Positions 26,459-34,920 of a stretch of DNA of 64,000 nucleotides are shown here, one piece after another. The number at the start of each line of letters is the position of its first letter. The first letter of the stretch is position 1. Source of the stretch: Bovifimicola ammoniilytica (GTDB taxonomy: Bacteria > Bacillota > Clostridia > Lachnospirales > Lachnospiraceae); contig NZ_JAOQJN010000003.1 in assembly GCF_025567085.1 (NCBI RefSeq), positions 248,001 to 312,000 on the forward strand, read 5' to 3'. Position numbers and translations under genes: made by a program. Under the pieces are notes generated by a model, which did not search any database, was not told the DNA's origin, and saw only the letters and a list, made by a program, of their open reading frames with translations.

Positions 26459-27430
26459 TTAAGCTTCTTTCTTCTTTGCAACTACTGCAACTGTTGCAAC
26501 TGCTACGAATAATACTACCATTAATGCTACTGGTGCAACATCACCTGTCTTTGTAGCCTGGTTAGCTGCTGTTGTAGCTGCTGCTGTTGTAGGAGCTGCT
26601 GTTGTAGGAGCTACTGTTGTAGGAGCTTCTGTTGTTGGCTCTTCTTCAGCTTTCTTTACATAATCTGTACCAGTTTTGATGTAGTTAGCTAAACCTTCAA
26701 CATTTGCTTTGTATGTTCCATCAAATAAAGAATATGTTAATTTTGTGCTTGCTGCAACTTTAGTAAGATCAGCCTGTCTGTCTGCTGAAAGCTGAGCTTT
26801 AAAATCATCTACTTTCATAGCTGCAAGTTCATCTACTGTGTAGAATTTCTCATCACGATCGTTTGTTACCCAGCCAACTGTATAATCTACTGCCTTGCCT
26901 TCTGCATCTTCGATATAAGCTGTAGCAGTTCTTGTATCATAATAAAGTGTTACTTCTGTATCTGCTTCAAGATTATCAACTGCAATAGCTGATAAGCATG
27001 TAAATGAATCGTTTGCTTTGTAGTTAGGCTCGCCTAATAACATTCTTGACCATCCACCCTGTACATAAGCATCTCCATCTGAGTAGTTTCCTAAGATTGA
27101 GAATCTTCTCATATATTCGTTAGTATCTGCTCCTGTTTCATCCATTACTGGTGCTGGAAGAGTAAACTTGAATGAAACTACGCCTTCTCTGTCTGTTTTA
27201 GCAAGAACTGCATCTGGATTTTTTGCATCCCATCCTGTAGCATTACCTGCTAATAAGTAGATGTACTCACCATCATCAAGGTCTGTAATCTGCTTCTTTG
27301 TTGTAGTTGTACCATCCTCATTCTCTATTGTTACATCCTCAACTGTGTAACCAAAAGCTGTTGTGAAGGTTCCAAATACCATTGTTGCTGCTAACATTGT
27401 AGCTGCGATTTTCTTAATAGATTTTCTCAT
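26459..27430 (-). CDS. Secreted surface protein with Thr/Pro-rich linker and sorting-like tail
   Basis: The 323-aa protein has a signal peptide (IKKIAATMLAATMVFGTFTTAFG). About 215 residues of mixed beta domain follow, including EYIYLLAGNATGWD and RRFSILGNY, resembling carbohydrate-binding sandwiches. A linker of PTTxAPTT repeats leads to an ATKTGD motif, a hydrophobic helix and a KKKE tail. The motif is an LPxTG variant lacking Leu and Pro. AAAGGG lies upstream of the ATG. Promoter and topology match the two neighbouring surface genes. Starch or another glycan as ligand is inferred from the neighbours. Confidence 0.7.
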   Translation of the reverse strand: MRKSIKKIAATMLAATMVFGTFTTAFGYTVEDVTIENEDGTTTTKKQITDLDDGEYIYLLAGNATGWDAKNPDAVLAKTDREGVVSFKFTLPAPVMDETGADTNEYMRRFSILGNYSDGDAYVQGGWSRMLLGEPNYKANDSFTCLSAIAVDNLEADTEVTLYYDTRTATAYIEDAEGKAVDYTVGWVTNDRDEKFYTVDELAAMKVDDFKAQLSADRQADLTKVAASTKLTYSLFDGTYKANVEGLANYIKTGTDYVKKAEEEPTTEAPTTVAPTTAAPTTAAATTAANQATKTGDVAPVALMVVLFVAVATVAVVAKKKEA

Positions 27431-27469
27431 TTTAAATCCATCCCTTTCTATTTTTTTGTTTGTATTCTT

Positions 27470-27521
27470 TTGACACTACTGTCAATATCGACATTATAAT
27501 ATATTTCTTTCTGTCTTGCAA
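27470..27521 (-). promoter_or_regulatory. Promoter and candidate operator of 26459 surface gene
   Basis: TTGCAA (27521-27516) and TATAAT (27498-27493) with 17 bases between. A perfect palindrome, TTGACACTACTGTCAA, at 27470-27485 covers the expected transcription start, a typical repressor position. No regulator gene is adjacent. Confidence 0.75.
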
Positions 27522-27635
27522 GCAATTTTGTAATTTTTTTCAAAAAAAATTAATAATTTATTTAAAATTTATGCACATTTACTTTAATATGCACAAGTTT
27601 CATTATATATACAACTCTTTTTATAAATTATTTAC

Positions 27636-27664
27636 TTGTTTATGCATATCCCATATGTTAAAAT
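27636..27664 (+). promoter_or_regulatory. Promoter of 27743 membrane protein gene
   Basis: TTGTTT (27636-27641) and TAAAAT (27659-27664), 17 bases apart, with an extended TG before the -10. The 312-base gap between the divergent 26459 and 27743 genes holds this and the minus-strand promoter. Confidence 0.7.
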
Positions 27665-27742
27665 ACCCACTATGATTAGACATATTTAACAAAGTGTGAA
27701 TCTAAATATAGACTAATAAAAATATGAAAGGACTTAACTGTA

Positions 27743-28519
27743 ATGAGTGCAAATGACAATATTAATAATCCGGATAACAAACCAGATATAAACAGCTCAA
27801 TTGATGACGAAGTTAAGAAAACCAGATTAGACAAGGATTCTGAAATCTACAATAAGAACCGTTCAGAAACTCTTAATAAGGAAGAATTCAATAAATTATC
27901 CCGTCGTGAGAAATTCCTATATTATAAGGAATATTATGTTCCATATATTCTTATTGTACTTGCAATCGTAGTTGCAATGACATATGTAGTGGTTTCCATA
28001 CATAAAACCGACAAACAGAAAGAGTCTTTCTATTGTGGTATGATGACAGGTGTACAGTTTGACAAAGAAACGATGGATGAAATGCCAGATAAATTCACTG
28101 AGTATCTTAAGACCAAGACAGGCTATAAAGGATATATAAATGCTGACAGAACTTACTTCGAAGTATTCTATTCTACTTTCACTGATGATATCCGTTTAGA
28201 TGGCTTCTTTGATAAGAATATGTTCGATATATTTATTACCCGTGAAGATACCTTTAAGAATTACATAGGTAATGGTACAATTAAGGACCTGTCAAAGGTT
28301 CTTCCAGATGATTTACTTAAGAAGGTTGAAGATAAGCTTGTATATGCAACCAAAGGTGATTCTTCTGAATCAATTCCTTATGGTATATTACTTGATGATA
28401 TAGATTATAAGTTTTACGATGGTGCAGGGAATCCTGTCGATCCCCCAATTCTCTCTATTCCTATTAATACAACAAGATTAGAAGTTGCCATTCATTTTAT
28501 AGAATTCTTGTTCCAGTAA
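27743..28519 (+). CDS. Single-pass membrane protein of unknown function
   Basis: The 258-aa protein has a polar, acidic N-terminus of about 65 residues and one membrane helix (YVPYILIVLAIVVAMTYVVVSI). An outside domain of about 165 residues follows, resembling the periplasmic-binding style seen in Lachnospiraceae hypotheticals (FDIFITREDTFKNYIGNGTIKDLS). AAAGGA precedes the ATG. Its last 28 bases overlap the end of the convergent PAP2 gene. No catalytic motif is visible; an extracellular ligand-binding role is possible. Confidence 0.72.
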   Translation: MSANDNINNPDNKPDINSSIDDEVKKTRLDKDSEIYNKNRSETLNKEEFNKLSRREKFLYYKEYYVPYILIVLAIVVAMTYVVVSIHKTDKQKESFYCGMMTGVQFDKETMDEMPDKFTEYLKTKTGYKGYINADRTYFEVFYSTFTDDIRLDGFFDKNMFDIFITREDTFKNYIGNGTIKDLSKVLPDDLLKKVEDKLVYATKGDSSESIPYGILLDDIDYKFYDGAGNPVDPPILSIPINTTRLEVAIHFIEFLFQ

Positions 28520-29055
28520 TTTTTTCTTTCAATAATTTTTTCAATCCAGCATACAAACAGACTTATTGCAGTTGCAATCAATGCTCCTGCAATAACATCT
28601 GATGGATAATGAACACCTACATATAATCTTGAAAATGATATTAAGAATGCAAGTGTTAGTGCAGGTATACCATATTTCTTTGGTAAATTTCTAAACATTA
28701 TAATAGCCGCTACAAATGAACTTGCTGTATGACCTGACGGAAATGAATAATCTCTTTGTATTCCGACAAGTGAAGTAAGTCCGGCAATCATATCATAAGG
28801 CCTTGTTCTTGCTACAAGATTTTTCAAGATTATATTATTAATTATAAGCGACAACAATAATCCTGATATTACCATAATACCTGTTTTTCTTGTCTTCTTA
28901 GGTATCAGTAATCCCATAGCCATTATTACCCATATTGCACCACCATTTCCAAGTGACGTTATAAATATCATAATATGATTCAATATATCATTTCGCATAT
29001 TGTTCTGAATCCACAATAATATGTTTTGTTCTGCAATCATTAAATGTTCTATCAT
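28492..29055 (-). CDS. PAP2-family phosphatase, undecaprenyl-diphosphatase type
   Basis: This 187-aa multi-pass membrane protein has the three PAP2 signatures: KNLVARTRPYD, FPSGHTASS and SRLYVGVHYPSDV, including the catalytic histidines. Members dephosphorylate lipid pyrophosphates such as undecaprenyl diphosphate for cell-wall synthesis. ATG 29055 follows the GGAAATGAGGATTATT cassette; the frame to 29133 lacks a binding site. It overlaps the end of the convergent 27743 gene. Confidence 0.88.
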   Translation of the reverse strand: MIEHLMIAEQNILLWIQNNMRNDILNHIMIFITSLGNGGAIWVIMAMGLLIPKKTRKTGIMVISGLLLSLIINNIILKNLVARTRPYDMIAGLTSLVGIQRDYSFPSGHTASSFVAAIIMFRNLPKKYGIPALTLAFLISFSRLYVGVHYPSDVIAGALIATAISLFVCWIEKIIERKNYWNKNSIK

Positions 29056-29141
29056 AATAATCCTCATTTCCAGGCAACTTTCCACTTTTATATAAATACG
29101 GGATATTTTAATACAGATTATTTTCTTTTGCAACGTGATGT

Positions 29142-29381
29142 TTATTTCTTCCTATGTATATGAATCTCAGGCATCGCTACAGTATCATATGTAATATTAT
29201 CATTTACATCATTACTGTTTTCTGATTCAGCCAGTTCTTCACATTCATCTTCTTTCTTCGCCACACTAGTTGTATGGATCTCAGGTACAGCAAGATAATT
29301 ATAGTCCATCCTATACTTTTTCTTCTCTTTAATTTCCTTAATCTTGAAATATTTTTCTCTTTTCTTTCTTTTAAAAAACAT
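29142..29381 (-). CDS. Small basic protein with duplicated VPEIH/MPEIH motif
   Basis: The 79-aa protein has a Lys-rich N-terminus (FKRKKREKYFKIKEIKEKKK) and an acidic middle. Two related peptides, LAVPEIHTT and VAMPEIHIH, lie about 40 residues apart. ATG 29381 has GGAGG eight bases upstream; the Shine-Dalgarno lies in the TAATGGAGG that overlaps the gltS stop. It follows gltS directly and is probably cotranslated. Function unknown. Confidence 0.6.
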   Translation of the reverse strand: MFFKRKKREKYFKIKEIKEKKKYRMDYNYLAVPEIHTTSVAKKEDECEELAESENSNDVNDNITYDTVAMPEIHIHRKK

Positions 29382-29395
29382 CTTCACAACCTCCA

Positions 29396-30583
29396 TTACA
29401 GAATATTAATAAATAATGTTATTACAAGACTGTTTATAAAATCTGCAAATAAACTGCCAATCAACGGAATTAACAGATAGGCCTTAACTGATGGTGCATA
29501 TTTTTCACATAATACCTGCATATTAGCCATTGCATTAGGCGTAGCTCCCATTCCGAAGCCACAGGTTCCTGCTGCTAATATTGCCGCATCATAATCCCGG
29601 CCCATTATGTTAAACACTACATATCTGGCAAATACATATATCAACACTACCTGTATCATCAACAATACTACAAGTGGCAATGCCAGATCTGATAACTGCC
29701 AGAGTTTCAATGTAATCATCGCAATACCCAGGAATAATGACAGACTTATACCACCCACATCATTAATTTCGCCCATGTGTATATTGAATTTTCCTGTATA
29801 TTCATCAATATTTCTTATAAGTGCTGCAGCAATCATGGCCCCAATGTATACTGGAAATGTCATACCGGTAAGTGTCAGAAGTTTTGAAAATATCGTACCT
29901 ATACCTACTGCAATAATTAACTGGAATACTGCTATCGCGTACATATTGGTATGTCTTTCATGCTTTTTCTCATCTTCAACTAAAAGGCTGTCATCTTCCG
30001 GTACAACTGTTGACAAGAGATTTTTCTTTTCAATAAGTTTTCTTCCAATAGGACCTCCGATAAGACTTCCTGCCACAAGTCCAAACGTGGCTGCTGCCGT
30101 ACAAATCGTTGTTGCTCCCGATATATTAAAATCTTCTAAAACTGGTCCAAATGCACCTGCTGTTCCGTGTCCACCGACCATAGGTATGGAACCTGTACAC
30201 ATTCCTATTAATTTATTAAGTCCTAACAGAGAGGCAACACCAACTGCTAAAAAGTTCTGTGCAAATATCAGAACTACCACCAATAATACAAATACTATTA
30301 ATGATTTTCCCCCTTTTTTTAAGACCTTAAGATTGGCTTGAAAGCCAACCGAAGTAAAGAAAAATACCATACACACTTCTCTTAACGTATCATCAAAATC
30401 AAACTCTGCTATCCCTGTCACATAACATACGCAAGTAAAAATTGCAAAAATAAGTCCACCGACAACTGGTGCCGGAACACAGAATTTTTCCAAAAAATTT
30501 ATTTTCATTTTCAAAAATTGACCTAGCATCAGAACAACTACTGCAATAGCCAGAGTCTGATACATATCTAAATGTATAATCAT
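29396..30583 (-). CDS. gltS: Sodium/glutamate symporter GltS
   Basis: The 395-aa membrane protein has about ten membrane helices and the GltS hallmarks GSIPMVGGHGTAGAFGP and AGTCGFGMGATPNAMANM, which are the two re-entrant loop motifs. It imports glutamate with sodium. ATG 30583 follows the GGAAATGAGGAAAATA cassette. It lies 47 bases after a TAXI-family solute-binding lipoprotein, an unusual pairing, and is followed at once by the small 29142 gene. Confidence 0.92.
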   Translation of the reverse strand: MIIHLDMYQTLAIAVVVLMLGQFLKMKINFLEKFCVPAPVVGGLIFAIFTCVCYVTGIAEFDFDDTLREVCMVFFFTSVGFQANLKVLKKGGKSLIVFVLLVVVLIFAQNFLAVGVASLLGLNKLIGMCTGSIPMVGGHGTAGAFGPVLEDFNISGATTICTAAATFGLVAGSLIGGPIGRKLIEKKNLLSTVVPEDDSLLVEDEKKHERHTNMYAIAVFQLIIAVGIGTIFSKLLTLTGMTFPVYIGAMIAAALIRNIDEYTGKFNIHMGEINDVGGISLSLFLGIAMITLKLWQLSDLALPLVVLLMIQVVLIYVFARYVVFNIMGRDYDAAILAAGTCGFGMGATPNAMANMQVLCEKYAPSVKAYLLIPLIGSLFADFINSLVITLFINIL

Positions 30584-30630
30584 TATTTTCCTCATTTCCG
30601 AATAATTTACTATGATGCAATATTTAAAAA

Positions 30631-31605
30631 TTATTGATTATTTTCAACATCTATTCCATTCTTTTTATAATATTTTGCCGCACCTTTATGAAATTTAATC
30701 GTAATTCCCTGCGTCACGATATCTTGTGTCAGCTCTAAATCTGTCATACTATTAAATTGTAGTTCTTTACCATGTTCAAACAGGCACTTTGTTATCTTAT
30801 AGACGATATCTTCATCTAATTTATCACTTGCAAGAAGAACTGACTCTACACCAATAGTCTGTATATCCTTAGTCTGACCCTCATAAGTATTAGCAGGTAT
30901 ATTATATTCCATAATGAAATCATATGTTGATGTAATTTTTTCCATCTGATTATCGTCTATACTTAACAAACGTATCTTACTTCTGCCTGCAAGTTCATCA
31001 ATAATTTCTGTTTTAATACCTGCCGTACAGAATAATGCATCTATTTCACCATTTTCCAACTTATTTACGGCTGTTTTATAATCATAATTCTTCATTTCAA
31101 CAAGTGTATCATTATATCCATACGCCTGTAATATCTGCTTTGCATTTCTTTCTGTTCCTGATTCATATTCTCCAATACTTACCTTTCTACCTTGTAAATC
31201 ATCAATAGATAAAATATCCGAATCATTCATCACGACAATCTGGCATGCTTCAGTATAAAGTCCTGCTATTGCTGAATATCCTTTATAAGTACTATCTATA
31301 AATTCTCCTGTCCCATTATATGCATCATCAATTAAATCCGCCTGCGCAATTCCAAGTTCGATATAATTCTTAGAGAGTAACCTAAGGTTTGCTGCAGAAC
31401 CTGCAGTTTCTTTTACCTTAACCTTTAAATTTTCTTCCGATGATATCTTATTAGAAAATTCTCTTCCAAAAGAATAGTACATACCACCCTCTCCCGCCGT
31501 TCCAATTCTTATATCATATTTTTTCATACCACAGCCGCCAAACGATATCATTATTGTAAATGATATGGCAACTGCAAGTATGGTACTTAGAATCTTTATT
31601 CTCAT
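30631..31605 (-). CDS. TAXI-family (TRAP-type) solute-binding lipoprotein
   Basis: The 324-aa protein has a lipoprotein signal with lipobox ISFGGC (Cys26). The TAXI-type binding domain then includes IRIGTAGEGGMYYSFG, AGSAANLRLL and GRKVSIGEYESGTERNAKQILQ. Such proteins deliver solutes, often glutamate or dicarboxylates, to TRAP permeases. No DctQ/DctM subunit is present; the next gene is gltS, on the same strand. GGAG precedes the ATG. It probably binds glutamate or a related acid outside the membrane. Confidence 0.88.
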   Translation of the reverse strand: MRIKILSTILAVAISFTIMISFGGCGMKKYDIRIGTAGEGGMYYSFGREFSNKISSEENLKVKVKETAGSAANLRLLSKNYIELGIAQADLIDDAYNGTGEFIDSTYKGYSAIAGLYTEACQIVVMNDSDILSIDDLQGRKVSIGEYESGTERNAKQILQAYGYNDTLVEMKNYDYKTAVNKLENGEIDALFCTAGIKTEIIDELAGRSKIRLLSIDDNQMEKITSTYDFIMEYNIPANTYEGQTKDIQTIGVESVLLASDKLDEDIVYKITKCLFEHGKELQFNSMTDLELTQDIVTQGITIKFHKGAAKYYKKNGIDVENNQ

Positions 31606-31649
31606 AAACTTTACTCCTTTTCATAGTGTCGTATGTTTTTACTATGTCA

Positions 31650-32195
31650 TTATAACTTCATCAAGCGACAGTTTTCGATTCCTGCATCCCAGAATTTCTC
31701 TACCGGAATATTCTTCACCTGACATAAAATACTTGAATTCATGGCTCCATGTCCGACTATAAGTATATCTCTCCCCTCTGCCAGCTGAGGCTTTACTACT
31801 TTTTCCAGGAAATCACCAGTTCTTGCATATAACTGTTCAAGACTTTCACCGCCTTCTACTCCTTTATAATTAGCAGGATCTTTAAATAATACTCTCACCG
31901 GACAATTCAGGTCTCTTATACAATTTGCTGTCCCTTCATATATTCCGAAACTCATCTCCTTTAACCTGTCATCAGGTATTATATCTATATTTCTGCCCTC
32001 AAGAAATATCTTAGCTGTCTCTCTTGCCCTTACAAGTGGCGAACAATAACATATGTCAAAATTGATATCCTTATATTTTTCCCTTGCCTCCCTTGCCATC
32101 TCTCTTCCCTCGTCATTTAACGGAATATCGGTACGACCCTGCAGCTTATGAAGTTCATTCCAATCTGTTTTTCCATGTCTCATAATATATAACAT
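31650..32195 (-). CDS. Histidine phosphatase family protein (phosphoglycerate mutase-like)
   Basis: The 181-aa protein starts MLYIMRHGKTDWNE, carrying the catalytic RHG motif. It continues with SPLVRARETAKIF and IVGHGAMNSS (second catalytic His). Families range from cofactor-dependent phosphoglycerate mutase to broad phosphatases; the short length favours a phosphatase. GGAG lies eight bases before ATG 32195; the frame to 32288 is not supported. It sits 44 bases upstream of the TAXI gene, on the same strand, so may be cotranscribed. Confidence 0.87.
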   Translation of the reverse strand: MLYIMRHGKTDWNELHKLQGRTDIPLNDEGREMAREAREKYKDINFDICYCSPLVRARETAKIFLEGRNIDIIPDDRLKEMSFGIYEGTANCIRDLNCPVRVLFKDPANYKGVEGGESLEQLYARTGDFLEKVVKPQLAEGRDILIVGHGAMNSSILCQVKNIPVEKFWDAGIENCRLMKL

Positions 32196-32304
32196 ATAAT
32201 TTTCTCCATTTTTTCTATAAAATCTGTTATTAGTTATCTTATAACAATCTTGTATTTTAGTAAACGTCTGATTACAGACCATAGACATTATTTACCCTAA
32301 AGGA

Positions 32305-32433
32305 CTAAAGAATGTCGCTTGCGACATTCTNNNNNNNNNNNCTGCGGCGGGTTGCTATAGCAACCCGCCGCAGTGCAATCCTCGCGGAGCGTTTTTTACT
32401 TACCAGTACAATTTCAACGAAATTTCCTGGTAA
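32305..32433 (+). repeat. Multi-hairpin intergenic repeat R, copy 3
   Basis: Full form of the family: AGAATGTCGC/GCGACATTCT, then CTGCGGCGGGTTGCTATAGC with its complement, then ACCAGTACAATTTC/GAAATTTCCTGGT. It is interrupted by an 11-base assembly gap. It lies just beyond the amylase terminator in a 342-base gap between the amylase and the phosphatase gene. Confidence 0.8.
32331..32341. other. Assembly gap (11 N)
   Basis: Eleven unknown bases fall exactly at the GC-rich palindromic centre of repeat R copy 3, where copies 1 and 2 have CCGCC-type stems. A hairpin-induced sequencing or scaffolding break is the likely reason, so the true length here is uncertain. Confidence 0.95.
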
Positions 32434-32442
32434 GTTAAAAAT

Positions 32443-32480
32443 AATGTGACAAATAATCCCCCTGGACTATTTGTCACATT
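32443..32480 (-). terminator. Terminator of alpha-amylase gene
   Basis: AATGTGACAAATA / TATTTGTCACATT stem with a 12-base loop and an ATTTTTAAC tail on the minus strand, 57 bases after the stop. Confidence 0.85.
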
Positions 32481-32537
32481 AAGTTTGTTCAAATAAATTA
32501 GTTTATCCTGACTTTATTAACATTAATTTTATTCACA

Positions 32538-34250
32538 TTATTTAAGAATTACTATTGAATATGGTGGAAGAACTATTGTGTCCTCTACCTGATATGGTTT
32601 GTCTTCACCAACTGTTAACATTCCCTGAATACATGTGTAATTATTTTTTTCTCTTGATAAAGTTACTGTCTTTGTTTCTTCTTTATCTGTATTAGCAAGA
32701 ATTATTATCTTACTGTCATTGTATGTCTTAGAAACTGCGAATATATCCCCATCCTCAACATCTGATAATATTTCAATTGTTCCTCTTGCTATTTCTGGGA
32801 AAATATTTCTTAATTTTACTGACTGCTTAACATATGAAAGAATTGATGTCTCATCTTTCTCCTGTTCTTCTACAGAAGCAAATTTGTTAATTACATAATT
32901 CTTATCCATATTAATAGGTCCTTTACATTCGCCTGTCTTATCTGTTGACGACCATATCATTGGTGAACGTTTATTCTCATCTGCACCTGTTCCACCGATA
33001 CCGATTTCATCACCATAGTAAATGTATGTGCAGCCATTCATTATTCCTAACAAACCATGTACAAATTTAATCTTATTTTCATCAAATGCAAGATAATGTG
33101 CAGCTCTGTTTAAATCGTGGTTACCAACGAATGTTGCTGAAATTGCATCTTTAGAATATCCCGCAAGTGTATCTTGTGTATTCTTAAGTGCTGTTGCAAA
33201 ATATTTCCCATTATAAGCAGGATCAACGCCCTGTGTTACAAGACTTATATTTCCATCAAAACTTGAATAACTAAAATCAAATGCACTGTCAATTCCGCTT
33301 TCAACATATCTTGCATAGTCTGCACACCATGTTTCAGCTACTATATATGCATCTGGTTTTACTGATTTAACGTAACCATTAAACCATCTTAATACTTCTA
33401 TATTCTTGTCTGTTTCACCTGAATAATACTCTTTTGCTCCATCTAATCTGAATCCTGCTGCACCTAAGTCTAACCAGAATTTAGCAATATCTTCGAATTC
33501 TTTTCGCACATCTGGATTACCAAGATTTAAGTCTGGCATCTGCTGTGAGAATACTCCCTCATAATAATATGCTGAAGTTCCTGCCTGATAATAATTACCA
33601 GTCTGCTCGCCTTTTTTAAAGGTATAATAATTAACATATTTACATTCTGATGCATCCGGTTCTTTATCATCAGGAAGATTTTGTAAGTATTCTCTCGCTT
33701 CCTTGAACCAAGGATGTCCGATTGATGAATGGTTCATTACAAGGTCAATGATAACCTTAATTCCACGTTTATTACACTCTTCAATTAACTGCTTGAAATC
33801 ATCAAGTGAACCATATGCTTTATCAATATCGCAATAATCTGTTATATCATATTTGTGATATGATGGTGAGGGAGATATTGGCATAAGCCATATACCATTT
33901 ATACCAAGGTCTGTATCTGTTGAATCGTCACCATCATTCAGATAATCGAGCTTACTGATTATTCCCTGAATATCTCCCATTCCATCACCATCACTGTCAC
34001 AGAATGAACCAACAAAGATTTCATAAAAGTTTCTGTTCTTATCATCAATTACATTAAGTGTAGACTGTAACTGTGCCGGAACTTCCTCTCCGTCTATCTT
34101 AATCTTCTCAGTTGTCTTATCATTAGCTGGTTTTTTCTTAGTATTGTCTGACTTATTACTCTTTCCACAACCTGATAGTGCAACCGATGTTGCTAATAAA
34201 AGTGCTAATGCACTGGTGGCAAGTTTCTTACCAAAGAATCTTTTTCTCAT
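32538..34250 (-). CDS. GH13 alpha-amylase family lipoprotein
   Basis: The 570-aa protein has a lipoprotein signal with lipobox VALSGC. The GH13 catalytic barrel shows the four conserved regions: DLVMNHSS, GFRLDGAKEY (nucleophile Asp), IVAETW (acid/base Glu) and FVGNHD. A beta domain ends the protein. It cleaves alpha-1,4-glucans outside the cell while tethered to the membrane. AAAGGAAG precedes ATG 34250; ATG 34268 overlaps that site. The three surface starch-binding proteins at 24-27 kb would hold its substrate. It could also be a neopullulanase-type enzyme. Confidence 0.92.
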   Translation of the reverse strand: MRKRFFGKKLATSALALLLATSVALSGCGKSNKSDNTKKKPANDKTTEKIKIDGEEVPAQLQSTLNVIDDKNRNFYEIFVGSFCDSDGDGMGDIQGIISKLDYLNDGDDSTDTDLGINGIWLMPISPSPSYHKYDITDYCDIDKAYGSLDDFKQLIEECNKRGIKVIIDLVMNHSSIGHPWFKEAREYLQNLPDDKEPDASECKYVNYYTFKKGEQTGNYYQAGTSAYYYEGVFSQQMPDLNLGNPDVRKEFEDIAKFWLDLGAAGFRLDGAKEYYSGETDKNIEVLRWFNGYVKSVKPDAYIVAETWCADYARYVESGIDSAFDFSYSSFDGNISLVTQGVDPAYNGKYFATALKNTQDTLAGYSKDAISATFVGNHDLNRAAHYLAFDENKIKFVHGLLGIMNGCTYIYYGDEIGIGGTGADENKRSPMIWSSTDKTGECKGPINMDKNYVINKFASVEEQEKDETSILSYVKQSVKLRNIFPEIARGTIEILSDVEDGDIFAVSKTYNDSKIIILANTDKEETKTVTLSREKNNYTCIQGMLTVGEDKPYQVEDTIVLPPYSIVILK

Positions 34251-34308
34251 TTTGTTCTTCCTTTCCATAGTTCTTTATATTTTCATTTTATTATGATTTA
34301 TAATTTAT

Positions 34309-34337
34309 ATTTTATTTGATAATCGTCTATTTTTCAA
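34309..34337 (-). promoter_or_regulatory. Possible promoter of alpha-amylase gene
   Basis: TTGAAA (34337-34332) and TAAAAT (34314-34309), 17 bases apart, overlapping the end of the upstream membrane protein gene. It resembles, but is not identical to, the TTGCAA-17-TATAAT promoters of the surface genes. Confidence 0.5.
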
Positions 34338-34920
34338 TCTTTTTCATTCCTGATTTTTCTTTTAATTTCTTCTTATATGTCATATCAGACGTAAATATAT
34401 AGCAAATAAATATAACCATTATCGCTTTTTCAAATATAAAGAATGTTAATGCTACTGATTCTATCGGCATAGAAATGTATTCACATAATATGCATAAGAA
34501 CATTATCTTCCATAACATATTCATCCTCTTAATCTGATAATTACTTTCATTTCCCTGTAATGCGGAAAGATTCTGTATAAACATAAATATATTAAGTAAA
34601 AATGCCAATTCCAATATAGCACTTAACATCACTATTATATTAGCATTAATCTTATATAATATTCCGTACATATCAAGAATATATGCAGCATATGATATCA
34701 CAAATGTTATCACTGCCGTAATCATTCCCTGCTTCGCGGCCACCTTAAGTGAATCATTTTCACTGTTATCTTTCCATAATTTAAAAAATTGATATATCAA
34801 TATCGCATATCCTATGAAATCAGGTAATAAATCAAGATTTGCTTTCTTGTCCGGACTTACAACGATATCTATCGATATAAACAAAAATGCAACTATTACT
34901 TTTAACACACTAAACTCCAT
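34327..34920 (-). CDS. Multi-pass membrane protein of unknown function
   Basis: The 197-aa protein has five or six hydrophobic helices (VIVAFLFISIDIVV, LLPDFIGYAILIY, GMITAVITFVISYAAYIL, IIVMLSAILELAFLLNIFMF, LTFFIFEKAIMVIFICYIF) and a Lys-rich tail. The start is put at ATG 34920, with GTG 34908 an alternative placed six bases after the GGAG. The frame stays open to 35049, but that part runs through a hairpin-rich inserted repeat and is rejected. No family recognised. Confidence 0.65.
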   Translation of the reverse strand: MEFSVLKVIVAFLFISIDIVVSPDKKANLDLLPDFIGYAILIYQFFKLWKDNSENDSLKVAAKQGMITAVITFVISYAAYILDMYGILYKINANIIVMLSAILELAFLLNIFMFIQNLSALQGNESNYQIKRMNMLWKIMFLCILCEYISMPIESVALTFFIFEKAIMVIFICYIFTSDMTYKKKLKEKSGMKKIEK

